From Anaeramoeba flamelloides (lineage: Eukaryota > Metamonada > Anaeramoebidae), in contig JANTQA010000047.1 of NCBI GenBank assembly GCA_027625915.1, positions 20,336,001 through 20,400,000 of the forward strand: DNA of 64,000 bases, written 5' to 3'. Shown here piece after piece: positions 10,850 to 19,804 of the stretch. Position 1 is the stretch's first letter. Each line of letters opens with the position of its first letter. The notes beneath the pieces are model-generated. The model was not told the DNA's origin and made no database searches. It saw nothing but the letters and a program-made list of their open reading frames with translations. The position numbers were made by a program, and so were the translations under genes.

Positions 10850-11940
10850 ACCAGTCTTCTACGACAACAAGGCAAAATTTTAAAATATGTTATTGGTGGT
10901 ATTCTCTACTTTCGTATTTTGTAGATCCCATGTGTCAAAAAATTCTGATCGACTAAGAAAGCCATAAAAGAAAATTAGTTTAGTGAGATCAATTTTTTTT
11001 TTCCATTTTTTCTGAAAAAGAAAACTATTAAATTCATTTTATTTCTCACAATTTATCAAGTTTTTACCCCGTTTATTGTCATTTTGATCATTATTATACT
11101 ATAACATTTCTTTATTACCAGTAATATTAATATAAAGATTTTTGTTCTTTTTTGAGATAAAACTTTTGGTTAACTAAAAAAATTGATATATTTAACCGAT
11201 TAAAAAATAATTGTATTTTTTTAAGTATAGTAGTTATAATAATCAAAGTTTTGTGGTCACTTAAAAGTTTTACTGAGAAATTTTGTTTTTGTTTTAAGAT
11301 GAAATTCGATTTTTCAAAATAAAAATCAATAAAAGATATTTGGGAATTAGTTAATTTTATCCTCAAAATTCAAAATCATTTTTTTTCGGCCAAAAATGAT
11401 TTGAATTGTTATTTGGATTTTTGTGAATAAGAACAAACAATTTGTTGAAAACCAGAAAACAACTTTTTCAAAACCTTAAAGAAAAAAATTTTTTTGCATA
11501 ATAGATCTCAATTTAATTGATAAACTGTAGTCAATCTTCTACCGAATATTCATTTATTAAATCACCTAAACCACGAATAGTTTTGATGGCTAAGATTTGA
11601 ATTGAAATATAAATCAAAGAAATTGAAACCAAATAAAAAATTTGCTTTCGAAATCAAGACTTTCCAACATAAAACGAAAAATATGTTTTCCCATTTCCAA
11701 GAATTAACTTAATTCTTAAACAAAATAATAGGTTAATTTTTTTCGTTTTATATTGGAAAGATGCAAATTTTGAATTTCAAAAAATAGACTCAAATCAATA
11801 AATTGTTTAAATGAGGTTAACTCATCCATTTCATAAGTCTAAACACAAATTACAAAAAAAAAAATTTTCAAGATCTTAACAAGATTTCATTTTATTTTCA
11901 AAAATGACTACTACCTTATTGAAATTTTGGTTAGTTATCA
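10850..11940. repeat. Dispersed repeats: copy of 3605-3900, then repeat D copy 2
   Basis: 10850-11135 matches 3605-3900. 11320-11940 matches the two halves of repeat D at 8770-9010 and 9483-9940 without the insertion. The stretch 11941-12320 is A/T-rich and otherwise featureless to me. Confidence 0.55.
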
Positions 11941-12320
11941 TAAAGAAAACTATTTGTTTAACTTACAAAAACCTGAAAATCTTTTTATGAAAACCCAAAA
12001 AGTGTAAAATTGTAAAAAAAGTAATTAATCGTTTTTTTAAAAGTTTGACATTCTAAAAACTTTTAAATTGTAAGTTGTTGAATTGTGATCATGTAATTCC
12101 TTTCAAAATTTGGAACAATTTTAAGAAAAACAAAAGTGTTATCAAGTAAAAAAAGTGACTACTTATTTTGTGTGATTCTATTCGTTAATTATTTTTTAAT
12201 TCTTCATTTTTTTATTTTTCTTTTTTTCAAAATTTCCCTTTTTTAAAAATTAAATTTTTCTTTTTAGAATAAAAACAACAAGAATCGTTTTACAAAAAAA
12301 CAAACAACAAAAAAAAACCA

Positions 12321-12371
12321 AAAAAGTTTTTATTTTTGTTTTTTGAATTGCAAGACTGTTTGAAATTATAA
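12321..12371 (+). promoter_or_regulatory. Conserved leader upstream of LRR gene 1
   Basis: The pattern AAAAAAGTTTTTATTTTTGT, then TTTTGAATTG, then GACTGTTTGAAATTATAA directly precedes the ATG. Nearly the same string precedes the starts at 19805, 24558, 34658 and 51419. It is likely the 5' UTR with or without the core promoter. Its conservation also fixes the start codon. Confidence 0.6.
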
Positions 12372-15300
12372 ATGAACCTAAGAAACCTAAAAGAAAAAGA
12401 ATTCAAAATTGAAATTAAAAGGTTAATCTTAAATGCACCAAACCTGACCAAGTTGAATCTTTTTGATAATCAAATTGGAGCCGAGGCAATGCAAACTTTA
12501 AGTGAATCTTTAAAAGTCAACCAAACCCTTATTGAATTGAATCTTTATTCTAATCAAATCGGAGACGAGGAAATGCAAGTTTTAATTGAGTCTTTAAAAA
12601 TCAACCAAACCCTAACCAAACTGGACCTTACTGAGAATGAAATTGGAGCCAAGGTAATGCAAGCATTAAGTGAATTGCTAAAAGTCAACCAAACCCTAAC
12701 TAACTTGGATCTTTTTGGTGATGACATTGGAGCCAAAGGAGTGAAAGCTTTATGTGAAGGTCTAAAAGTCAACCAAGCTCTTACTAACTTGATTCTGACT
12801 AGGAATCAAATTGGAGCCGAGGGAATGCAAGCTTTAAGTGAATGTCTAAAAGTCAACCAAACCCTAACCAAGTTGGATCTTTCTGGTAATCGAATTAGAG
12901 CCAAAGGAATGAAAGCTTTATGTGAAGGTCTAAAAGTCAACCAAACCCTAACCAAGTTGGATCTTTCTAAGAATCTACTTGAAATCGAGGGAATGAAAAC
13001 TTTAAGTAAATTGCTAAAAGTCAACCAAACCCTTATCAAATTGAATCTTTCTAGTAATCCAATCAGAGCCAAAGGAATGCAAGTTTTAAGTGAATGCCTA
13101 AAAGTGAACCAAAGCCTTATTAGTCTGGATCTTACTTGGAATCATATTCGAGCCAAGGGAATGCAAGCTTTAAGTGAATGTCTAAAAGTCAACCAAAGCC
13201 TTATTAGTCTGGATCTTACTTGGAATCATATTCGAGCCAAGGGAATGCAAGCTTTAAGTGAATGTCTAAAAGTCAACCAAACCCTGACCAACTTGGTTCT
13301 TTATGAGAATAAAATTCGAGCCGAGGGAATGCAAACTTTAAGTGAATCCTTAAAAGTCAACCAAACCCTTACTAAACTGGTTCTTCGTAAGAATGAAATT
13401 GGAGACGGGGGAATGAAAGCATTATGTGAAGCCTTAAAACTCAACCAAACCCTTACCAACTTGGATCTTTCTTGGAATCCAATCGGAGATGAGGGAATTC
13501 AATCTTTAAATGAATTGCTAAAAGTAAACCAAACCCTTATCTATCTGGATCTTTCTTTGAATGATATTAGAGCTGAAAAAATGAAAGCTTTATGTGAATC
13601 TTTAAAAATCAATCAAACCCTTACCAGCTTGGATCTTTCTAATAATGGAATTGGAGCCGAGGGAATGGAACCACTATGTGAATCCTTAAAAGTAAACAAA
13701 ATCCTTACTAAATTGGACCTTACTGAGATGGCAATTAGAGATGAGGGAATGCAAGTTTTAAGTGAAGCCTTAAAAGTCAACCAAACCCTAAGCAACCTGA
13801 ATCTTTCTTATAATCAAATTGGATTAAAGGGAGTAGAATACCTAATTGATGCCTTAAAGGTCAACCAAACATTAACCCAATTGGATCTTTATGATAATCA
13901 AATAAGATATAATGACAATAAAAAAGTTCAAGAAAAAAATATTCAAGAATTTATACAATCCTTAAAAATCAATAAATTTATTACCACACTGAATATTGAT
14001 AAGGGAAATAATATTAATCAAAAAAATATATACAAAATATATAATTTAATTAGAAGAAATAACATTTTTCAAAAAAAGTTAAAAAAATCAGCCAAAGTTG
14101 GAAATTTGCAATTATTCCAAGAATTAATTCAAATCGAAAAAATACCCTTAATATACCAATTATTCTCTTCAGATGCAATAGATATTCCAAAGAACCAAGA
14201 AGAAAATACAATTTTCCATACAGCCATTTTTCATCATCAAACAGAATTTTTATTTCATTTATTATTTGCAAATAATGAAAAAACAGATCAAGAAATTATT
14301 TCAAAAAGAAATTTTTTATTGAATTTCAAAAATGCAAAAACAAAAAAAAGTGCAATTGATTTGTTAAATCCAAATGAAATTTTAATTCAAGATTTTAAAA
14401 ATTATTATAACCAATTTATTTCATCATCTTCATCATCATCATCATTATCTTCTACTTCATCTTCTTTTTCGACATCTTATTTCAATAATAATGAAAAATC
14501 AAATAATAATTTCCCAAATAAATTAATTGCAGAAAAAGAAATAATATTGATGAGAATTGGGAAAGAATGGAAAACAATCAAAAATGAATTCAAAAATGAA
14601 TTAACTAAAAAACAAAAACAATTATTTTTAAAATGGTTATATTGTCCTGTTTCATTGAAATTTCAAGAAAAGCAAATAATTCTTGAAGTTTTCAAATTAT
14701 TAAATATCAACCAATTTGAGAAACAAACTTTATTTACAAATGAAAAATTATTAAATGATTTCCAAAATTATATCACGAAATATGCAAATTCTGAAAAAAA
14801 AATATTTCAAATCAACTTAAAAAAGAAAAAGAAAAAGAAGAATGAAAATACAAATGATGATTTCAAAATCAAATCAATCCGAATCAATAAATTTATTCTT
14901 TGTTTAAGATCAAATTTATTTCGAGATCTAATTTTTCAGACTTTTCCTTTCCAATCAGAAATTGAAAAAAAATTGGAAAAAAAAATTGTAAAAGAAATGG
15001 AAAATAAAGAAGAAAAAGAAAAGGAAACGGAAATGAAAAAGGAAACAGAAAAAATAAAGGTAAAAGAAAAAGAAAAATTAAAAGTAAAAGAAAATGAAAA
15101 GGAAACAAATCTAGAACAAAAAAATCTAACAATCGATCAGGCTACTGATTATTTCACTTCAATTTATGAATTTTATCCATTTTTTCTCTCAGAATTTTAT
15201 AATTTAAATATGACTCGATTTGATTTTACTTTTGATTTTGAAAACAAAAACTACAACAACAATAATAACAACAAGCACAATATTCAAAAAATCGGCAACA

Positions 15301-15635
15301 ACAATCAGAAAAATACTAATACTAACATTAATAATAATAAAAAGAATAAGAAAAACGATAATGATGATCATAATAATGATAATAATAAAAAATCTACAAC
15401 AAAAAATAATAATAAGAAGATCCAGAATAAACCAACAACCAAAAATAACAATCAAAAATCATCAGAGCAATTAATTTTAACAATTACAAAAGCAAAAAGA
15501 CTTTTAAAAACTTATAATCAAAATAATCTCAATAATTTAATCGATTTCTTTTTAAAAAATGATGTTTCTGGTTTTTATCAAACAAATCAACTTTTATTCA
15601 TTTCTAATTTATTTCATTTGTCTCAAAAATTATAA
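12372..15635 (+). CDS. LRR-ankyrin-BTB-like protein, intact, 1087 aa
   Basis: Residues 26-501 are 17 tandem 28-residue LRRs of the ribonuclease-inhibitor type (consensus TNLDLSxNQIGAEGMQ, then ALSESLKVNQTL). An 18th, longer repeat of about 36 residues follows. About 573-680 looks like degenerate ankyrin repeats (GNLQLFQELIQ; NTIFHTAIFHHQTEFLFHLL; KKSAIDLL). Next come a Ser-rich linker (about 681-705) and a helical segment containing FLKWLY, which resembles the end of a BTB fold. RINKFILCLRSNLFRDLIFQ (about 837-856) resembles the BTB signature (xVHKFILxxRSxxFRxMF). It is interrupted by a Lys/Glu-rich insert (about 862-916). An Asn-rich tract and a conserved C-terminus ending NLFHLSQKL complete it. 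There is no signal peptide or membrane segment, so it is probably cytosolic. The ATG is set by the conserved leader and the LRR cap. Protein binding via the LRR surface is inferred, and the partner is unknown. Confidence 0.93.
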   Translation: MNLRNLKEKEFKIEIKRLILNAPNLTKLNLFDNQIGAEAMQTLSESLKVNQTLIELNLYSNQIGDEEMQVLIESLKINQTLTKLDLTENEIGAKVMQALSELLKVNQTLTNLDLFGDDIGAKGVKALCEGLKVNQALTNLILTRNQIGAEGMQALSECLKVNQTLTKLDLSGNRIRAKGMKALCEGLKVNQTLTKLDLSKNLLEIEGMKTLSKLLKVNQTLIKLNLSSNPIRAKGMQVLSECLKVNQSLISLDLTWNHIRAKGMQALSECLKVNQSLISLDLTWNHIRAKGMQALSECLKVNQTLTNLVLYENKIRAEGMQTLSESLKVNQTLTKLVLRKNEIGDGGMKALCEALKLNQTLTNLDLSWNPIGDEGIQSLNELLKVNQTLIYLDLSLNDIRAEKMKALCESLKINQTLTSLDLSNNGIGAEGMEPLCESLKVNKILTKLDLTEMAIRDEGMQVLSEALKVNQTLSNLNLSYNQIGLKGVEYLIDALKVNQTLTQLDLYDNQIRYNDNKKVQEKNIQEFIQSLKINKFITTLNIDKGNNINQKNIYKIYNLIRRNNIFQKKLKKSAKVGNLQLFQELIQIEKIPLIYQLFSSDAIDIPKNQEENTIFHTAIFHHQTEFLFHLLFANNEKTDQEIISKRNFLLNFKNAKTKKSAIDLLNPNEILIQDFKNYYNQFISSSSSSSSLSSTSSSFSTSYFNNNEKSNNNFPNKLIAEKEIILMRIGKEWKTIKNEFKNELTKKQKQLFLKWLYCPVSLKFQEKQIILEVFKLLNINQFEKQTLFTNEKLLNDFQNYITKYANSEKKIFQINLKKKKKKKNENTNDDFKIKSIRINKFILCLRSNLFRDLIFQTFPFQSEIEKKLEKKIVKEMENKEEKEKETEMKKETEKIKVKEKEKLKVKENEKETNLEQKNLTIDQATDYFTSIYEFYPFFLSEFYNLNMTRFDFTFDFENKNYNNNNNNKHNIQKIGNNNQKNTNTNINNNKKNKKNDNDDHNNDNNKKSTTKNNNKKIQNKPTTKNNNQKSSEQLILTITKAKRLLKTYNQNNLNNLIDFFLKNDVSGFYQTNQLLFISNLFHLSQKL
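13107..13274 (+). repeat. Exact 84-bp tandem duplication of one LRR unit
   Basis: 13107-13190 and 13191-13274 appear identical base for base. They encode LRRs 9 and 10, each containing ISLDLTWNHIRAKGMQ. This is a very recent single-repeat gain that preserved the frame. Confidence 0.9.
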
Positions 15636-16080
15636 TCAAAAAAATAAAAAATATAACAAATTTTAAAATAATTTCAAAATCAAATAAAGGAAACAAAAAG
15701 ATGAAATAAATTTTGATGAATAATGAACATTATTTGAACGATAATTTTATTTCAATTCTCATTTATATATATATAAAATTACTTATTTAAAATGATTTAT
15801 CATGTTTTAATTAGTTTATCATTACTTTTACATTTGAAAGAATATTAATTTTCAATTTAATCTTATTATCCTTTATTTTAATTTGATTTATTTTCATTTA
15901 TATTGATCTATTTTTTTTGAAGCTCTTTTTTATTTTAATCTGATAAATAAATTTCTTTTCTTATTATTTTTGATCTTTTCTGTTTTCCTATTTCTATAAT
16001 TTTAAAAATCTTTTTTTAAAATTTCAAAAAACGTTAAAAGAACGAAAAAAAATCATATTTATTATTCTTTTATTGATTTA
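15636..16080 (+). repeat. Conserved 3' flank of LRR gene 1
   Basis: Blocks such as AATGAACATTATTTGAA, TTACTTATTTAAAATGATT and TTAATTTTCAATTTAATCTTATTATCC are shared with the flanks of the other copies. The stretch 16081-16389 holds nothing I recognise. Confidence 0.55.
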
Positions 16081-16389
16081 AGAAGTATATATTACACAAT
16101 AAATGTACTTTTACTTAAATTTCCTCAAAGATAATTTAAGCCCAAAAATATAGATTTCACAATTAATCAAGGGAAAGACACACCCAAATTTTTCATGTAT
16201 ATAAAATGCTAAAAGAAAAATAATTGTAAAAATGAAAAGAAAAAGAATATAGAAATCTAATTTTCAAATGGTTAATAAGAAGCAATTGGTTAAAAATCAA
16301 TTAAAAAAAAAAATAATATCTAAAATTAAGGGCTCCCAAAATTACATCCATGATAGTTTTGGTTAGTTTACTTTAATCTGAAAATTTAT

Positions 16390-16620
16390 CATGAATGTTC
16401 ATTTGTGGAACATTGTTTAATTGTTTTAATTTCATTTTTTTTTTTTTATTTGATCTTATTTACTTTTAAAATTTTGTCATTTTTAACTTTTTTTTTAGTT
16501 TTTATTTGCAAGTTCATAATACTTTTGTGTTTCAATGTACCAGTATTAGCAATTAAATATTTGACATTTTCCGTTTGTAACTCTTCTTCCCCAATATTAA
16601 GATGATTTAGAAGGGTAACA
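16390..16620. repeat. Diverged repeat B fragment
   Basis: TGAATGTTCATTTGTGG and GTAACTCTTCTTCCCCAATA echo the second half of repeat B. The frame at 16405-16605 is hydrophobic low-complexity sequence and is not supported as a gene. Confidence 0.4.
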
Positions 16621-16689
16621 ATCGAAAAAAATTAATAAATCGTATTTATTATATTTTTTTATTTTCAATTTTGAAGGGATGAACTTAAT

Positions 16690-17200
16690 TTACTCTTATA
16701 GCCATTAGGTTTTCCAGAATTTAAAAGAATATGGTAAAATCAAAGGTTTTCCTTTATTCTTTTGAATTCTGGAAAACCACGATTAACTTATCTTGAGTTT
16801 TCTGTTTATTAGTAAAATCGATAGATTTTCATTAGGTTTTTGTGAGTTTTCGAAATAAACCGAAAATTTATTAAATTTTAAAACAATTTCAAAAAGTAAA
16901 AAAAACCTTGAACACTTCACTAATAAAACAGAAAACCTCAAATAAAAGCCTCGTGAGGTTTTTTTAATTTTTGAAATAAACCAAAAATTTTTAAAAATAG
17001 AAAAAACCGCTATTGGCTTTTCCAGAATTTAAAAGAATAAAGTAAAATCAAAGATTTTACTCCATTCTTTTGAATTCTGGAAAAGTTTGGCACTCTATGG
17101 CACTCTATGGCACTTGACTGAACTTGTCGTTAGGTTTTTCAGAATTCAAAAGAATGGAGAAAAATCAAAGATTTTACTCAATTCTTTAAAACCTAGGCAC
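16690..17200. repeat. Hairpin-module cluster
   Basis: Three copies of the TTTTCCAGAATTTAAAAGAA / TTCTTTTGAATTCTGGAAAA stem are interleaved with a second inverted module (GTTTATTTCAAAAAGTAAAAAAA and its complement). Short tandem copies of GGCACTCTA follow. The whole cluster leads into repeat B at 17220. Confidence 0.7.
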
Positions 17201-17219
17201 TCTACGGCGGTCACTCTTA

Positions 17220-17710
17220 TTATTAATGGTAAATTAACAATTTAGATGATATTGACAAAAAAATATTTTCGAATCGAGCAAGTTACAAATTTTTATTGGT
17301 TGATAAAACAAATTGAAAAAAAATTGAAAAAAAAAAAAAAAAAACAAGTTAAAAAACAAAATAAAAGGCTTCAGTTAATAAACAAAAAAAATATTTTTTC
17401 AAAGGTCCTTGGTTTCAAATCAAAATACTTTTTAACCGATTTTGATCAAGAACATACAAAAAAACAGACACAATCCTTTTATTTGTAATTTGAGCATTTA
17501 TTTATTTCTAAGAAATCAAGAATGCTTCGTTGAGAGGTAGTTGTTTAGTAATTGCCATTTTTTTTCTTTTTGATCGAATCTTTTAAAATCGTTCCAGTTT
17601 TTATTTTGTCTTTGCTTTTATTTTCAAGTTTCCCCAGATAGACTAGTTTCTACCCTTCCAGTATTAGTAAACAATCACTTGGTTTTTCTCAGTAGTAACT
17701 AATATAGCCA
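17220..17710. repeat. Dispersed repeat B, copy 3
   Basis: AGATGATATTGACAAAAAAAT, GAATGCTTCGTTGAGAGGTAG and GACTAGTTTCTACCCTTCCAG keep the order of the other copies. The K-rich frame at 17246-17488 is inside. Confidence 0.6.
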
Positions 17711-17764
17711 ATTAAAATTGAAAATTTAACAAATATAAAAATTAAAATTAAAAAAAAGAATAAA

Positions 17765-18336
17765 AAAAAAGATTATCTTGTATTGGGTAGACTTTGGCTT
17801 GTAATTTGTTATTATCTGATTGATCTTCAACTTTGTAGAGTAGTTAATAGTTGATTTTAAAAACAGCAAATTTTGACTATTCATTTTTAATTTTCCAAGA
17901 AATCCAAAATTAAAGTGTGGAAGATTAATTTATTAGAAGAAGAGTTATAATAAAAATGAACACTGTTGATTGTGGGTTGACAATTGAAATGTTAAATTCA
18001 CTCAGTTTTTTGTTTTATTTGGAGATTTTAGAAATATATATATATAGATATTTTTTATAAAATTCATAGAGTTCAAAATTAACTGATTATCTGAAATTGT
18101 TAACCAACAAGACAAATTTTTATAGAACTTGTCTTCGAATAAATATAGTCTTACCATTCTTTATTTTAGGTTTTATCAAAAATTAAAAATCAATTAGCCA
18201 AAATTATAATTTTTGATCAACTATTAAAATCCATACAAAGTTGAAGATCCATCAGCTAAAGAACCAAAAAAATAAGTCTTTTACTTTAACACAATCTAAT
18301 CTTTTTTTTCAAATTTCAGGGACATTAAACATTAAG
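17765..18336. mobile_element. TTAA-family fold-back element, copy 1 (left end eroded)
   Basis: The left arm (GATTATCTTGTATTGGGTAG onward) and right arm (GAAGATCCATCAGCTAAAG to TTTCAGGGACATTAAACATTAA) are inverted relative to each other, as in the cleaner copy at 19081-19633. There is no coding capacity. Confidence 0.65.
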
Positions 18337-19076
18337 GGTTGAGTCATTACGGTGGAAAAATTTTTTTCTGAAATGGAAAAAAACTTTTTAGTAATTTTTA
18401 TGAGGACCTAACACCAATCAAAAACCAGCCAACCTATGATGTATGATCGATCTCCAAAAATCAACAACTAAAGATGAGGACATTTTTAGAAAAAAGCGCC
18501 AAAGATCTACATTCAATTTCCAATTAGAATGGTTAGAATTTACAATTTTGAAAACAACTATGTCCGTTTTGAAGTGTCGCTCTTTGGCGCTTTTTGAGAT
18601 CTCGGTGATTTTTTTTTTCAATTTTTTCAATTTTCAAATGAGTTATTTTAATCGATTAAATATTACCGAATCCATTCTGGGTCAAATTTAGAGAGTTTTA
18701 AAATAACCACAAATCAGATTAAAACAAACTAAATTGATTGCGAAATTCAAGAAAGCAATTTGTTTTGATTTATTGAAATTTAACCATTTGGAAATATAAA
18801 ATAGAAAAGATGAATTATTTTTTAAAAATTTTGATTTTTTGAAATTGAGATCTCTTTTAAACTTATTTTTCTTCTTTGAATTTTCTACCAATAAGATCCT
18901 AATAGAATTTTTTTTTTGTTATTTGAATTTTGTCCACCAAAAGAAGGTTATTTCACAATACGATTTTTGGTTTCAAGTCACCCCTTGAGTATGGTGAATA
19001 TTCACGGTAAATGACTAGACACTTAGATCAACAATTTTTTTCATTTTTTTATTTTTTTTCAATTTTCAATTTAAAA
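18337..19076. repeat. Short shared block, then unassigned sequence
   Basis: 18337-18402 (GTTGAGTCATTACGGTG, then GGAAAAAAACTTTTTAG) matches 63163-63231. GCGCCAAAGA at 18497 and TCTTTGGCGC at 18587 form a short inverted pair. The opposed small frames in 18418-18891 overlap one another, and I find no domain in them. The rest holds nothing I recognise. Confidence 0.4.
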
Positions 19077-19080
19077 TTAA

Positions 19081-19633
19081 GGTTTACAATCCCTGAAACT
19101 GGAAAAAAGATTATCTTGTATTGGGTGTGACAACTTGTTATTTTGGTTCTTAGCTGATCGATCCACAACTAAGTTTGGATCGTATAGGTGGTTGAAAAAG
19201 GCTATTTTTGACATTTAATTTTTTTTTTTTCCGAAATCCGAATTGATGAGTCTAAGATTAATTAATTGGAAGATATTTAATTAGTAATTGAGTTTTTTGT
19301 TTTATATGTTGAAATTTTTATTTACGCTTTGTATTATTTGATGCTTGTAAAAAAAAATTTATTTTATTTACTCCTAATTCTGTAAAAGGAAAATGATAAT
19401 TATAATTGACAACCCAAAAATTAACACTTTCAATTCAATACCTTCCAATCAAAAAATCTTAGACTCATCAATCTGGATTTCGGAAAAAAAAAAAATAAAA
19501 TGACAAAAATAGCCTTTTTCAACTACCTATACGATCCAAACTTAGTTGTAGATCGATCAGCTAAGAACCAAAATAACAAGTTGTCACACCCAATACAAGA
19601 TAATCTTTTTTCCAGTTTCAGGGATTGTAAACC
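19081..19633. mobile_element. TTAA-flanked fold-back element, 553 bp, best-preserved copy
   Basis: The termini are GGTTTACAATCCCTGAAACT and its reverse complement, flanked by TTAA at 19077-19080 and 19634-19637. The arms of about 170-180 bp are close to identical. They include TATTTTGGTTCTTAGCTGATC on the left and GATCAGCTAAGAACCAAAATA on the right. The central spacer is A/T-rich and non-coding. TTAA targets are characteristic of piggyBac-type transposases, so that link is a plausible inference. The element ends ~170 bp before an LRR gene start. Confidence 0.85.
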
Positions 19634-19756
19634 TTAAAGTCATTTTTTCTTTTAAAATTAAATTCCCTTGTTTTAAGAATTAAAATTTTCGTTTTTGAAT
19701 AAAAACAAAAGAACCATTTAAAAGAAAAAGATAAAAGCAAATAAAAAATTAAAAAA

Positions 19757-19804
19757 GTTTTTATTTTTGGGTTTTTTGAATTGCACGTACGTCTGAAATT
19801 ATCA
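19757..19804 (+). promoter_or_regulatory. Conserved leader upstream of LRR gene 2
   Basis: AAAAAAGTTTTTATTTTTGG, then TTTTTTGAATTGC and TCTGAAATTATCA precede the ATG. This copy has diverged in the middle (CACGTACG), which creates an in-frame TTG at 19781 that should not be mistaken for the start. Confidence 0.55.

Noticed and set aside
12554-13795. Antisense frames opposite the LRR repeats (60-90 codons)
   Set aside because: They are a shadow of the 84-bp periodic LRR coding strand; the reading depends on the repeat phase and shows no independent conservation.
14893-15474. Phe/Leu-rich and Ile-rich frames opposite or shifted from the KE- and Asn-rich tracts
   Set aside because: They are the complement or frame-shift of low-complexity codons in the LRR gene.
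18418-18891. Three overlapping small frames on both strands
   Set aside because: They oppose one another, have no domain, no leader and no second coding copy; part is a shared non-coding repeat.
19781-19804. Upstream TTG as a start for LRR gene 2
   Set aside because: The conserved leader ends at the ATG at 19805, and the codons before it are leader sequence in all other copies.
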